A stretch of DNA of 64,000 nt from Adiantum capillus-veneris (GCA_014529385.2 CM043952.1:149755057-149819056), one strand, 5' to 3'; shown: positions 48,562 through 59,985, counted from the first letter of the stretch. Numbers and translations are program-made. Notes: a model not told the origin generated them from the letters alone.

Positions 48562-49532
48562 TGTAGGGAGGTGTTGTAGCAACGACCTAATCACAACCCA
48601 CACAAAATTATCAAATCCGTGGATTGGCAACCCGGCTAGGGCATGGAAGCACGAGCATCAGATGAATAGAAATAGAGGATTCAAGAGAATACCTCACCGA
48701 TGATGCAAGTAGAGATTAGCCATGGCAAGACTAACTCTAAACATACTCTAACCACTAATCAATCAACTCCTACACACATCAAGTCCACCAAAGTCCGACT
48801 TTCCATAGACTAGAAACCCCAAGCACACTAACGATAAGCACACACTAATTACATTGGTGTTGGCCTCTCCAATCACCACATGCCAATCACGGCAGTTCAT
48901 CAATAGCTGTATACACGAGGTGAATGGTTCTAGAGTTTCATAAAACCTATCCATACACAAGCAGACAATAGGGCACACACACTAATTACAAGATTAAGAC
49001 CCAACTTAATCAATCCTAATTAGTGATGCTAAATATCGCAAATCGAATGCTCATAGAAGGATAAGAGTGGTTAATAGCAAGAAGTACATACCTCTCTCAA
49101 ATCTAAAATAATGAGAGTGTAATACTACTTCATGACATAATGAAATGTAGAGAAGAAGTAGACTAATGAGAAAATAGGGATTAGATTAATCAAGAATAGC
49201 TTACTCTAATTACAATGGATTAGAACTAGCCTCTTAAGCATGGAAATTAAGCTCGAGGCTAGGCCATAGAGTGAACACTCAAGAGAGAGAGAGCTCTCAA
49301 AAGTGGATCCTCAAGAGTGGATACTCAAGAATGAAGCCTCTTTGCATAAAGGCTTTCACCACAATCCCTTCTACTATGGGTTTAAGCTTGAGCCCTCTAA
49401 CTAGCATATACAACTTTGGAACTCCCAATGAGCCCAAGACTTATACAAAATGAGTGGGAAATATTGTGACATCCATAGCATATCTCCCGCTTGATGCATA
49501 ACCGGTGTAGCTTGTGTTAGCCGCTGCTAACA
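48562..49532 (-). mobile_element. Element C 5' LTR (minus strand)
   Basis: Direct repeat of 42081-43065; the primer site is next to it on the internal side. Confidence 0.93.
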
Positions 49533-49537
49533 AAATG

Positions 49538-50350
49538 TCATAACAACGGAAGAATTACAGCGAACCAAAGATAGACTAGAAAAACTTGAAAGACGGGTAC
49601 TTCAAAAACCAGAAACACCAACAGACATAGAGCTTGAGAAGAAAGGGAAATCCAAAAGTGCGGGATCAGGCGGATCTGTGCTAGTAGAGAAAGAAAAGAA
49701 ACATCTAGACGCACCCTTGAAAGCATACGACTCAAGGCTTAAAATCGACCAATTTCAGGAACAGAAATGGATGACATATCCCTATGCTGAGTTAGAAAAA
49801 CAAAGAGTGGAAATGTGTCAAAAGACGATCCAAACTGCACAAACCTTACTAGAACCAACTTCAAGGAAATAGGTGGAGGAGGTAGAACTTCCAGTTTGAA
49901 TGCTGAGGAACCCTCCAACACACAGATCGGAACGATTAATTGTTAGTCCAAAAAGTGAATTGAAACCTGAACATTCAATAGAAAAACCGGGGATAGTGTT
50001 GAGCACAACAGACCTAACATCAGAAGGTTTCCAACCTATCACACCTGAATTGTATAAAAGCGTCGAGGGCTTGAATGATCTTTGGAGATAGATAAGGGAA
50101 GCCAATGAAGCTAATGAACTAAGACAAAGGGTTAACAAAACCAGTATGGGAGAAGATGACTTTCTTCCTCCTATTGAGGAATTTGAGAGGCAGGACCTCA
50201 GACAGATCTTGAGATGCACTCTTATTGGGCAGACAAGGGATTTGTGAAATCTTGGGATAGCCATCTTGTATCTCTGAAAACGTTACCCTTATATGGGAGA
50301 GTATGAAGCAAAGTCGGATGTGAAAGCTGTACCATCACAACAACTCGAGT
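49538..50350 (+). pseudogene. Element D gag-protease linker
   Basis: Coding resumes after element C with TTEELQRTKDRLEKLERR, a probable coiled coil, then a Lys/Glu-rich segment up to a TAG at 49870. A second frame reads LTSEGFQPITPELYKSVEG. No catalytic motif is seen. Confidence 0.6.
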
Positions 50351-51035
50351 ATGGACTCCCAGGGGTTGATAACACTCTTATCAACTCCAGTAACTTGTAC
50401 GATTACTCTAGCAAAGCTTCTTAGAATAAGACCTAATATGTGGAATACAATAGGAAAATGTCTCAAAAAAATTGGAGTAAGGGATCCAAATTCACGAATG
50501 CAGGAAGGAATCAAGAAATTAGAGAAACCTCAAGTAAACATGCAACCAGTGCCTTTAAACAAGGTAGGAGAATACTGTGAAGGAGAAGATGGCAATACCA
50601 CGCTCCCAATTGAATTAGAAGGTGTTATCACCATGGCAATTCTTGACAGTTGAGCTAGTGTAGCCATCGTGACAAAGGATGTATGGAAGAAATGGGGGAA
50701 AACCAACTTTGAAAACCACCAGAATGAAGCTTCAACTGGCTAACGATTTTATGGAGAGACCCATAGGGCTTTTGTTAAGTCTTATGGAATCGAGTACGAG
50801 CATACCTTTGCAATCGTGGATTTTGGCAAGAAAAATAACTGACATAATACTTGGACGACCCTTCATGCAACAATTAAAGATGGTCCAAGATTGGGGCTAC
50901 GATCACATATACCTCAGACACATGGAGACTACTACAAGAATAAACCTTAAAGACCATAGCTACAAAGATGTCAACAGAACCTCGGTAGAGGAGTTTGATT
51001 TTGCTACGATAGTAGGGTCAGAACTCCTAGACTAG
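50351..51035 (+). pseudogene. Element D protease (active site destroyed)
   Basis: This is a retropepsin, the aspartic protease that cuts the polyprotein. The N-terminal part reads LPIELEGVITMAILDS, then TGA where glycine of the Asp-Ser-Gly triplet should stand (50651-50653), then ASVAIVTKDVW. A frameshift near 50700 brings in TLKTTRMKLQLANDFMERP and, later, ITDIILGRPFMQQLKM with the second protease motif. Both lesions are fatal. A separate protease-like domain lies at 55300-55609. Confidence 0.8.
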
Positions 51036-52079
51036 CTAGGTAAACCAAAGGAGTTATGGATGTGTGGGGCATCCAATTGTGGAAGCCTAAAACGAGAAGA
51101 ATGTATTCTAGACAGAGCAATTGAGGATACTGAATACATTCCGGAACCTTTTCCATAAGAGTCCTTAGAAACTTTAGAATGGACGCATATTCTAGCAACC
51201 TTAGATGTGTGTGCTATTGCGGAGGGACTGACGATTTAGTTTTGTGGCTAGGATGGTTATGATGTAATTCCATATTACTTGGTTGAGTTAATAGAATATG
51301 ATGATTACCAAATCTTAGGTCAATCAAGAAAATAAAAAATAAGCAAGAAATAGATGGGGAGCTGTTCCACGATTCTATAGATCATCTTGAACGAGATGAA
51401 GATGCAGATAATGAATGTTCTGACAACCCCAATGAGCTAGAGGAAATAATACCTGATGTAAGGTTTTACAATTTCCAAATCAAAAACCTAAACATCAAGC
51501 ACATTACAGAAAAAGGAAGGGAGCTCACAAGGCTAGAGATAACCCAATGCCAAACATAAAAAACAAAATGGAATTCTTATCTCTAGTAAAGGCCGAAGGC
51601 TGCATTAAAACAAAATATCAGCTCAGTTCTCTCAAGATCGAGATCCTAGGACAAAAGACAGCCCTAGGGATGTAAAAAAACAAACTCAAAGGTTGAAGGT
51701 AGAAACTAAATCCAAAAGAATGGAAACAAAATCAAACAAATTAGAAGAACCAAAACTGACGAAACTTGAATGTAAGAAAAGGTACCAAGAGCTCAAGAAG
51801 ACTCTGAGGGAAGTATGGACAACCGAAACTGACAACAGAGAGGATGAGAAAGACAATAGCGAAAACCGTATGAGTATACCATCCCATTACAGAAAGTTCA
51901 ACCCGGAAGATAGTGCTAACATAGCCCAGAAGAGAACGATGGGAGAAACGGTCTTACGATGGGCTGGAAGAATATTTAAAGAAAGTAGACCTAGAAAAAC
52001 CTGAAGAGAAACCGTAACCCGTCTATATAGCCACCGACCTGAGCTAAGAAGAGGAAGAGGAGCTTCTCAACCTTCTTCA
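51036..52079 (+). other. Element D spacer between protease and RT
   Basis: No enzyme domain is seen. The frame 51693-52004 is Lys/Glu-rich (LTKLECKKRYQELKKTLR), probably a polyprotein linker. Several stops are present. Confidence 0.5.
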
Positions 52080-52900
52080 GGAATATAAGGATGTGTTTGC
52101 ATGATCTTACAAGGATTTAAAGGGAGTGGATCCGACAATATGTCAGCATACTATCCCTTTAAAACTTGATGCAAAACCTAGCAGACAAAGGCCATACCAC
52201 GTACAATGATACCTTCACTAAGCGTATCAAGGAACAGATTGATAAACTGAAAGAAGCGGAGTTTATCTATGAGATAGAACACACTAATTGGGTATCTCCA
52301 ATCATTGTTGTACCCAAAAAGAATGGCAAACTCCGAGTATGTGTCAACCTCAAAAAAGTTAATGTAGCCACAATAAGGGATAACTATCCCTTACCAATTA
52401 CGGACCACGTCCTTGAAGGAGTGGTAGGAAAGCGTGCATATTCCTGCTTGGATGGGTTCTCTGGTTACAATCAACTTGCAATTGCACCCAAGGAACAAGA
52501 TAAAACGGTATTTTCCACAAAATGGGGTATATTTGCATATCGGGTCATGCCATTTGGGTTAACAAATGCACCTGCAACATTTCAAAGATTGATGGCACAT
52601 CCTTCAAGGAGTACTTGAGGAATTTCTTGGAAATCTATATGGATGACCTATGTGTACATTCTTTGCAAAGAGAGGAACATGCAGAACACCTCAAAAAGGT
52701 ATTTGAGAAATGCAGGACATATAGGATTTTGCCTTAATCTAGAAAAATGCGTTTTCATGGTAAGACAAGGACGAATCTTGGGGCATCTTGTCTCGGAACA
52801 TGGCATTTCCAAAGATTTGGATAAGATTAAGGTGATTATCAAAATGCCTAAGCCAATTAATGCAAAGCTTATTACAGGAGGTTCCTACACATGCATGTAA
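52080..52900 (+). pseudogene. Element D reverse transcriptase (frameshifted)
   Basis: RT motifs in order: IPLKLDAKPSRQRPYH, WVSPIIVVPKKNGKLRVCVN, YSCLDGFSGYNQLAIAP with the first catalytic Asp, FAYRVMPFGLTNAPATFQR, then FLEIYMDDLCVHS with the YMDD pair, and CVFMVRQGRILGHLVSEHGI. The catalytic residues are all present. Small indels near 52605 and 52727 move the frame away and back, so the polymerase cannot be read through. Confidence 0.9.
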
Positions 52901-52929
52901 TTATTGGACAACCATTGTATATAGACTTA

Positions 52930-53507
52930 TAGTGATCTTTGAATGGACAGATGAGTGCGAGGAATCCTTTAAGAAACTAAAAAATGCCCTTGTATGTGCT
53001 CCAATGCTATGAGCACTTGATTGGGAAGAGATATTTCACGTCCATATAGATGCATATGCATTTGCTATCGCATGTATTCTAGCTCAACCAGGAGAGGGAA
53101 CCATGGATTTCCCAGTCATCTATTCTAGCCAACAACTAAATAGTGTGGAAAGGAATTACACAACCACTCAGAGAGAGGGGCTTGGAACGATTTATGCCGT
53201 TAAGAAATTTTGGCATTATCTCCTTGCAAATAAGTTTGTGTTTTTCACAGACTATCAAGCCCTTTTATACCTTGTCAACAAACCATGCAACACCGGACGA
53301 ATCATAAGATGGTTCATTATATTGTTGGAGTTTGACTTTACAATAGTGGTTAAAAAGGGGAAGACACATCTTCGAGCAGACCACCTCTCTCGATTACGTA
53401 ATGGAGATGATCCAGAGGGTGTGGATGATGATCTACCGGATGTATATCTCTTCAATATACAAATGGTAGCTAAGTTGTCCCAAGATATCGTCAAGCTACT
53501 ATCATAG
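52930..53507 (+). pseudogene. Element D RNase H
   Basis: WTDECEESFKKLKNAL leads through a TGA at 53010 to FHVHIDAYAFAIACILAQ, SSQQLNSVERNYTTTQREGL, FVFFTDYQALLYLVNK and LRADHLSRL. The acidic positions of gypsy RNase H are kept. The single stop would be a C-to-T change of CGA. Confidence 0.85.
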
Positions 53508-53569
53508 GGCGAGGAATACAACAAAACAAACCTAGACCTTAAACGAAGAACGATTCCTGAAGCTAAGAA

Positions 53570-53918
53570 CTTGTAGTTGATTGGAGAACGTTTATATAAT
53601 TTAGGCTCCAACGACATCCTAAGAGTGTGCATAAACCCTGAGGAATATGAAACATATTTGCTGGAAGCACATATTCACGCGTTAACATTTCATTGTTCAA
53701 CCACAAAAAATTTCCAATGACTGCGACAATTAGGAGTGTACTGGCTAACTATGCGTATTGATGTTCATGAATATGTAACTAGTTGCACCAAATGCAGATT
53801 AAGCCCACCCATCGAACATGCGACATTGTTTCAGATAACACTTAAGCCAGAATGGAGTCAATACATTGTTGACTACTTGGAAAGACAGACGTTTCCTGAA
53901 AATATCACCAAATCATGA
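53570..53918 (+). pseudogene. Element D first integrase H2C2-like module
   Basis: LYNLGSNDILRVCINPEEYE, LLEAHIHALTFH and a C-x2-C pair (SCTKCRLSPP) follow the arrangement of the zinc-binding domain before an integrase core. But a second, better kept copy lies about 380 bp downstream, and this copy is followed by no catalytic core. A TGA at about 53718 breaks it. Confidence 0.65.
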
Positions 53919-53939
53919 CAGAGAACGATAGAAATAGAA

Positions 53940-55056
53940 GCTCGTGATTTCACTCTGATTGAAAATTAGCTCTATAAAAGGGGAAAGGATAACCAGCTTA
54001 GGCTGTGTGCAACGGAGAACATGTAGTTTCCAATCCTGGAACAAGCACATGGAGGGATTAGTGGGGGCCATTTCCCAAGGGAAAAGACATCAAAAATTGT
54101 CCTCACCTCGGCAATATGGTGGCCAACATTACATATGGATGCAAACAAATATACAAATCAATGTGAGTCTTGTCAACGAACCAACGTACCAATAAAGCGA
54201 GATGAGATGCCCTTACGGCCAATGATGGGAGCCATAGCTTTTGTCAAGTGGAGAATAGACTTTGTAGGACCAATCTCACACCCTGCTTACAAAATGCATG
54301 CCCAGTACATCATCAACCACATATTATCTCATGAAATGGGCAGAAGTTAAAGCTACACAAAAGGCTAGGACTACTGCACAATTTCTATACGAAAATGTCT
54401 TTTTTAGATATGGTTTACCTATAGAAATTGTTAGTGATCAAGGCACACATTTCATAAATGAGAATATAATCAAAAATCTTCTTGAAGACTTCATGATAGT
54501 TCATAAGAAGTCATGTCCCTACCACCCATAGGCTAATGGCCAAGCAGAAGTTACAAATAAGACTCTATGCACAATCTTAACTAAGATAGTATCAAAGTCT
54601 AGAACGGATTGGGATCAGAAACTACATTCAACTTTACGGGCGTATATGATTGCTTACAAAACCTAAATAGCCACAACACCATACAACATGGTGTGTGGAC
54701 TTAATGCTATACTGCCTATGGAATTCTTAATCCCAACACTAAGAGCAACAAAATGTCTAGAGTGGACGGGTCATGAAACGTCCTCACGAATAGATGACCT
54801 TCAAAAGCTAGACGAGCTTCACTTGAAAGCAGTAGCTTCTATCTACGCACAAAGACAAAGGCAAAAAGATTTTTTTGATAAGCATGTATGCTCCAAAAAA
54901 TTCAAAACTGGCCATTATGTCTTGGTTTACACACTAAAACAACATGCAAAGAAACTTAAAAAAAAAGCGAGGGACGGGACCCTTTGTGATCAAAGACTTA
55001 TCACCAAGTGGGACCTTCAAGCTTGCTACATTGGTGGATGGGGAGGAAATGCCTAA
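53940..55056 (+). pseudogene. Element D integrase
   Basis: A second H2C2 region (LYKRGKDNQLRLCATEN, EQAHGGISGGHF, QCESCQRTN) is followed by the DDE core: WRIDFVGPIS, the SDQGTHF region and a HP-ANGQAEVTNK motif. The gap in that last motif is a TAG at 54529-54531, where the family has Gln, so a C-to-T change is likely. A TAA at 54664 is similar. The C-terminal frame runs to 55056 (YAQRQRQKDFFDKHV, KFKTGHYVLVY). No chromodomain is visible. Confidence 0.85.
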
Positions 55057-55299
55057 CTGGATTAGTGGTTGTTGACTAAAAAGATTTCATCTACCACTAA
55101 CCCCAAATATGCTCCAACAAATCCATCATGCAAAGAAACGCATGCAAGCAAAACAAAACATTGTTGTAGAAGCTCAAGTAGAGGCCAAGGAAAGGATAGC
55201 AAAAAAGAAGCTTTTGCAACGACGATAGAAACAACATGGACCACCTCTGAAGATAAATGCAATTCAAGTCATAGACTTTGACAACAAGACCATATAGTA

Positions 55300-55609
55300 G
55301 CCCAAAATTGATGTCAAAATAGGACACAATCAAGTGAAGGCAACAACGATACTTGATTCGGGAGCTCAAGGCAACTTGATCTCCTACAACCTTTACAAGT
55401 ACTTGACAACCAATTACAGGAGACGAAACACAAACTCCACAATTTATTTAGAACATTCAATTAAGGTTCTAGGATGGACGACGCTCATAGTACAGGTCAA
55501 CCAACATGTCTATCCACGTAAATTTTACATGGTAGAAGATACGCACACACAACATGCCTTATTGCTAGGGAAACCTTGGAAGAGAAGATATAATGTAAAA
55601 CTTGACTAG
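55300..55609 (+). CDS. Second retropepsin-like domain after the integrase
   Basis: IDVKIGHNQVKATTILDSGA carries the Asp-Ser-Gly triplet with its usual hydrophobic flanks; NLISYNLYKYL follows. Later TLIVQVNQHVYPRKFYMVED and HALLLGKPWKRRYNVKLD match the second half of an aspartic protease (hydrophobic-LLG-x-P-W). The domain is open from the ATG at 55334 to the stop at 55607. An upstream TAG lies at 55297. Unlike the protease at 50351-51035, its active-site glycine is intact. It lies on the far side of the integrase, where standard Ty3/gypsy elements have no protease. Whether it is a captured domain, a duplicate or a remnant of another element cannot be told here. Confidence 0.7.
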
Positions 55610-56209
55610 AGTCGAAAAACTATGCATATACAATCTGATTCGGAAAAAAAATCAAGTTCCTTTCGCTACAAGAGCTGCAAACAAACAATCAGTACTGCAA
55701 CCGGCGGACAAAGGAAAGCAGCCCTTACAAGCACCCATTGTCCAACAATGGATTGCAAAGAGCAGTTCAAGGCAGGAAGAGCAAGTCCATAAGGCAAAGA
55801 CTCTAGTCCACAATGGGAGCACGATATATCCTAATCCAAAGAACATAAGCCACCAAAGCGCACCCCAATGAAAACAACATGGTCTACACAACAAAGCTAT
55901 CAAGAAAATTTGGGTGAGGACGGATCAAGTGGCCAAGGAGGAGCAACCAGAAATTGCAGTTAACTCTCCAATGACATCTCATACAAACAGGAAGCCAAAA
56001 ACAAACTCTTGCCAAAAACAAATATGGGTACCAAAGAAGCTACTCAAAGCTCAAAGCCTACCATACCAAAATCTGGATTCAAAAGAAACAACCTTAAGAA
56101 GTGCCAGTACACAATTTCCATAAACAAATGGCAAGTTCCAGTCGACTCATACCCAAAGTTCAGATTTGGAAACCTAAGCAAAGAACAATCACAGATACAA
56201 AAACAATAA
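55602..56209 (+). CDS. Unidentified basic frames following the second protease
   Basis: The first frame (55602-55871) overlaps the end of the protease-like frame and is rich in Lys, Gln and Ser (ADKGKQPLQAPIVQQWIAK). Two more (55914-56123 and 56009-56209) are basic. No family is recognised. They may encode a nucleic-acid-binding tail of the extra protein. Confidence 0.35.
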
Positions 56210-58065
56210 GCAACGTGTCTTCATAAACTCTATTGACCATCAAAGAAAGAGCAAGAATACTGGAGAGCTTATTGTCTAGACGGCTGCATACTTCCATACA
56301 AAGCTTCAACATCGACTACCAATAAACATTAGGCTTATACCTTCCTCTTGCACATCATTAATTTTTCCATGCATTGCTTGAGTATGCATATAGGGCTACA
56401 TTACATGGCCATCATTAGCACTTTTTTAAGTCCCATACACAGCACATGCCCGAGGACGCAACACTGTTGTCCAGAAGGACTTTGACTAGGAAGGGGGGAG
56501 GAACCGACATGCTACAAGTGTAGAAAAGGGCATTGTTTTACTTGATTTTACGGGTTTTTGCATTTGATTGCGAGTAGTTTGGTAAACCCGAGTAGATATG
56601 CCCTTAAGTATTGTGTGATAGCAGATGATAGAGGATAAACATCAAGATGAGCCTCTAGGTGTATGTATATATGTAAAAATCGCAGTTTTCATGCAAAAAA
56701 GTGAGAAAATGGAGAAATCCGGCCAAAAATACTAGGGCTAGATGTATATAGTGGTTTGTTATGCTATTATCTAGTTAGCTTTATTTTTTGATAATTTTTG
56801 GTTCAAGTTAGATATTTTCCTTTATTTTTGATTATTTTTTTCAACAAATAAACAAAGAAAAATAAAAAAAGCAAGTGAAATGACGACATGGGGACAAAAG
56901 AAAAATATAAGAGTGATCAATAAGTGATTGACAACTTATGGTGAAGACGGGGTGCGAATATGTGAAAAGTTGCGGAAAGCCAAATTGGCCGATTTTTGGT
57001 CTAAGTGACAATTTTTTTGAAAACAGAGCAATCAAAGTCCAAATGAAGAAATTTTTTGAGCCTAAAGTACATTTCACAACAAGATAGGAGCACATGTCAA
57101 ATTCGGTAAAAAGTGGTCCAGGGACCCAGATATATGTTTCTTTGGGCCCACTTAGGAGCTCATTTTCACTATTATAAGTGAGAGAGAACTTGGGAGACCT
57201 AGAGCACTCGGATCTTCTACGACACACACGACACATCAACTGGTGCCAGATATGAGAGGTAGACTCGTTACCATGAACTTTTCTTGTTCTACACTCTCCT
57301 TGTCGTGAAAAACTTTGAAAAACGGCAATGTGGCTTCGTGGGAAAGAAACTGAAAAGCGCCCGTAACGCATCAACCACCCAGCTGGTTGCTACAAGACTT
57401 GATGGAGGGTTAATCCTAACCTTACAAAACACCTTTATGACCTCCAATGCAGGTTTAGGTCAACTAGAAAAACCCTAACCTCTTCGGACACGAGACTGAT
57501 CGTGAAAGAATCGCCGAAACGATGCAAAACTTCATGAGAGGATATGTCTCAAGCATGTCTATAAGCCAAGTGAGTCTTTGTCCGAATCAATTATCAAAAA
57601 GTGGGCCAAAACATTGGGCAAGGCTTCGGGATTGAAAATCATCATTTGGGCCTCACGGCCGAGCTAGGTGTTTGTTTGCCACCAAACTTCACACGCGTCA
57701 TTGACATATCATCAACAACCAACATGTAAGTTCAAACGTCAAGAGAAATTGCTACCGACAATCTCCTCAACAAAAGACGCTATTTGAGTGATAAATTGCT
57801 AAAAAGGGCATCTGTGAGTTCAAATGATTCATCATCATGGCCGCAGGAGGGCGCCCAATTGCATCCATATGCGGGGGAATTAAAGATCAAGAGGAATCTT
57901 TGCAAAAATACGGCCACAATGAAGAAATCTCTTTCGGAGTCTAAAATGCAAAGCATAGAGTTTCAAAACTGAACAACTGACATTTTTAAGTGAAAATCAG
58001 CTTAGCAGGGCTTAGGGCACAATCACAAAACACCTCAAGGTATCAAAACCAGTTTTGATCACTGA
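56210..58065 (+). other. Element D: internal region with a polypurine tract-like motif
   Basis: No gene is supported. GGAAGGGGGGAGG at 56489-56501 is nearly identical to the real polypurine tract at 63576-63587, although no LTR follows. A long T/A-rich stretch (56760-56900) and a short frame 56841-57374 on the other strand are unremarkable. Confidence 0.5.
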
Positions 58066-59842
58066 AGACATCATATGCGTATGATGTCTCACATACAGAT
58101 TTGGCACAAGAAACACTCACATGACTTCATCAAACCCTTTTGCATACCCTCCACATGGAGCACATATAATTTCATCAGATTTGGAGCCATTAAAAGTACC
58201 CAAGAACCAAAAAACACAAAGTCTCAGCCTAATTTCAATTTTTGGCTTTAGACTTATTAAAATGGCTCCAAATCAAGTGAAATTTTGTACACAGCATAAA
58301 CCTAGCCCAAATATCATACACCTATGCTCAAAAATGCATTTTGTAAAAATTGACATTATACACGTATAAAGTCTAATTCTGCCATAGAGGAGTGCTGCCA
58401 ACATTTTGATCATCCAAACTTGTAAAGCATATCACACCAAGCCTCTACACAAAATTTGGACAAAATTGGGAATGTATTGGTCACTACTCACCTCATTTTC
58501 AAAAACAAAGTGTCATAACCTGTTTTTATGGCCTTGAGCTCAAGAGCACTTATCCAATTTCATGTGTGCACCTATCAAAGCCTTATAAACATCATGGACT
58601 ATATTTGCAACAAGTCTGAGCCAAGAATCCTCAAATAGACTTTATACACATATAATGTCTACCAGTCCTGACATGAAAGGCTATCTTGGTTTTGAAGCCT
58701 TTAGCTCTTTGAACACATTATCATGAGCCCCAACACACGTCAATCACAAATGGATGTGTTTTGACCTTTATTCACTCAAAAGAGCGAAATCATGTGTGTT
58801 GACATCTTTTGAAGCCTTTTAACACAATTCACAAGTTCAAATTCATATCAGAGATCATGGACACTTTACACAAGCCATACACAACCTGCCTGTGGAATTT
58901 CAAGCTGTTTTGCATCAGGAGACTTTATATGCGTATAATGTCTAAACTATTATATAGAGGCCAAACCAAGAAATTCTCAGCACAGGCTTGTGCATCATGT
59001 TGTATACAATTCATACCTTCAAATTGGACAAGTTTGGGCTAGGTGATGACCACTTGGAGATGACCTTCAAATTGGACAAGTTTGGGTTAGGTGATGACCA
59101 CTTGGAGCATAAAATAAATAAAACCCCTCCAAAGGAGTATTCTAGGCCCCATCCAATTAAACCACCTCCAAATAAGAATTAGAGTTGATGAAGGGAGTCC
59201 CAATCACTAAAGGAAGCTAAAGAGGAAGTCTAAGCCAGAAAACTCAATGAAGACATTATATGCATATAATGTCTCCCAATGACCAAATGGCAGTTTTGGG
59301 CAAAACTTTCACTTCTAAGGCTTTTATCCCAACAATATTAACCCAAAGCTCAAGTCCCATCAAATTCTATGCCTTTTTACCCATCTTAACACATACATCG
59401 GAATCCAAAGCTCCATAATTGAAATTTGGCTCCAGGCACAGGAGGAGAATCCAAAATCAAATTCTGGTATCTCAGGAAGGTATCCCATGCCAATGACCAC
59501 TTACACTACAAGTCTGAGTCATTTTTAACAGAGTAGACGTTATACACGTATAATGTCTCACTGCTTTGAAAATGAACCTGAAAACTAACTTTAACCCATC
59601 TAAGTCTCCACAACATGATTATGAGAGCATCTACCGCACTTCATCCCATTTGAACCTCATATACTCAAAATTAAGTCAAAATCTAGTTTCAAGCCTGCAG
59701 GGATTTCTAGTGGTCACAACTTGCCCAAATGACATCCAAATTGAAATCCAGGCATATATTCATGAAGTACATGATGAGTGTTGTGCACATGTGAAATATC
59801 ATTCTATTTTGAGCATTTAGACATTATACGCGTATAATGTCT
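58066..59842 (+). repeat. Second array: seven 24-bp palindromes 283-286 bp apart
   Basis: Copies start at 58066, 58351, 58637, 58920, 59251, 59535 and 59819, giving intervals 285, 286, 283, 331, 284 and 284. The 331-bp interval contains a 48-bp tandem duplication (from 59015); without it the interval is 283. Arm variants are often matched on both sides: the 58066 copy has ATCATA opposite TATGAT. The seventh copy is a perfect 24-bp palindrome with centre ACGCGT. This is the same repeat family as the leader array at 37551-38847, some 20 kb away on the same element. Confidence 0.92.
59015..59110 (+). repeat. 48-bp tandem duplication inside the second array
   Basis: ACCTTCAAATTGGACAAGTT and its following bases are repeated from 59063. 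It explains the only long interval in the palindrome phase. Confidence 0.85.
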
Positions 59843-59985
59843 CATAGCATCAATCTGCACCCAAAAGCAATCATCACCATGTGCACTGCACCCTTAGGCT
59901 CTAGTTAGTCTGTTTTTCAATTTAAAAGTCATTTGGATAGCTAGAAACTGAGGAAATGCAGGATTAGCTCACTTTCGCACTTGAA

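Larger units (their letters stand above)
42076..49537 (-). mobile_element. Element C: minus-strand non-autonomous LTR element with target duplication AAATG
   Basis: LTRs of 985 bp (42081-43065) and 971 bp (48562-49532) start TGTAGGGAGG and end GCTGCTAACA in the plus reading. AAATG occurs on both outer sides (42076-42080 and 49533-49537), which proves insertion into gag of element D. A tRNA-Asp-like primer site lies beside the right LTR and a polypurine tract beside the left, so the element points left. The internal 5.5 kb has no recognisable gag or pol. The LTRs agree at roughly 93 per cent. Confidence 0.92.

Noticed and set aside
37551-59842. CRISPR-like appearance of regularly spaced palindromic repeats
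   Set aside because: The spacers are about 260 bp and are themselves diverged copies of one another. No cas genes exist, and the context is a plant retrotransposon.
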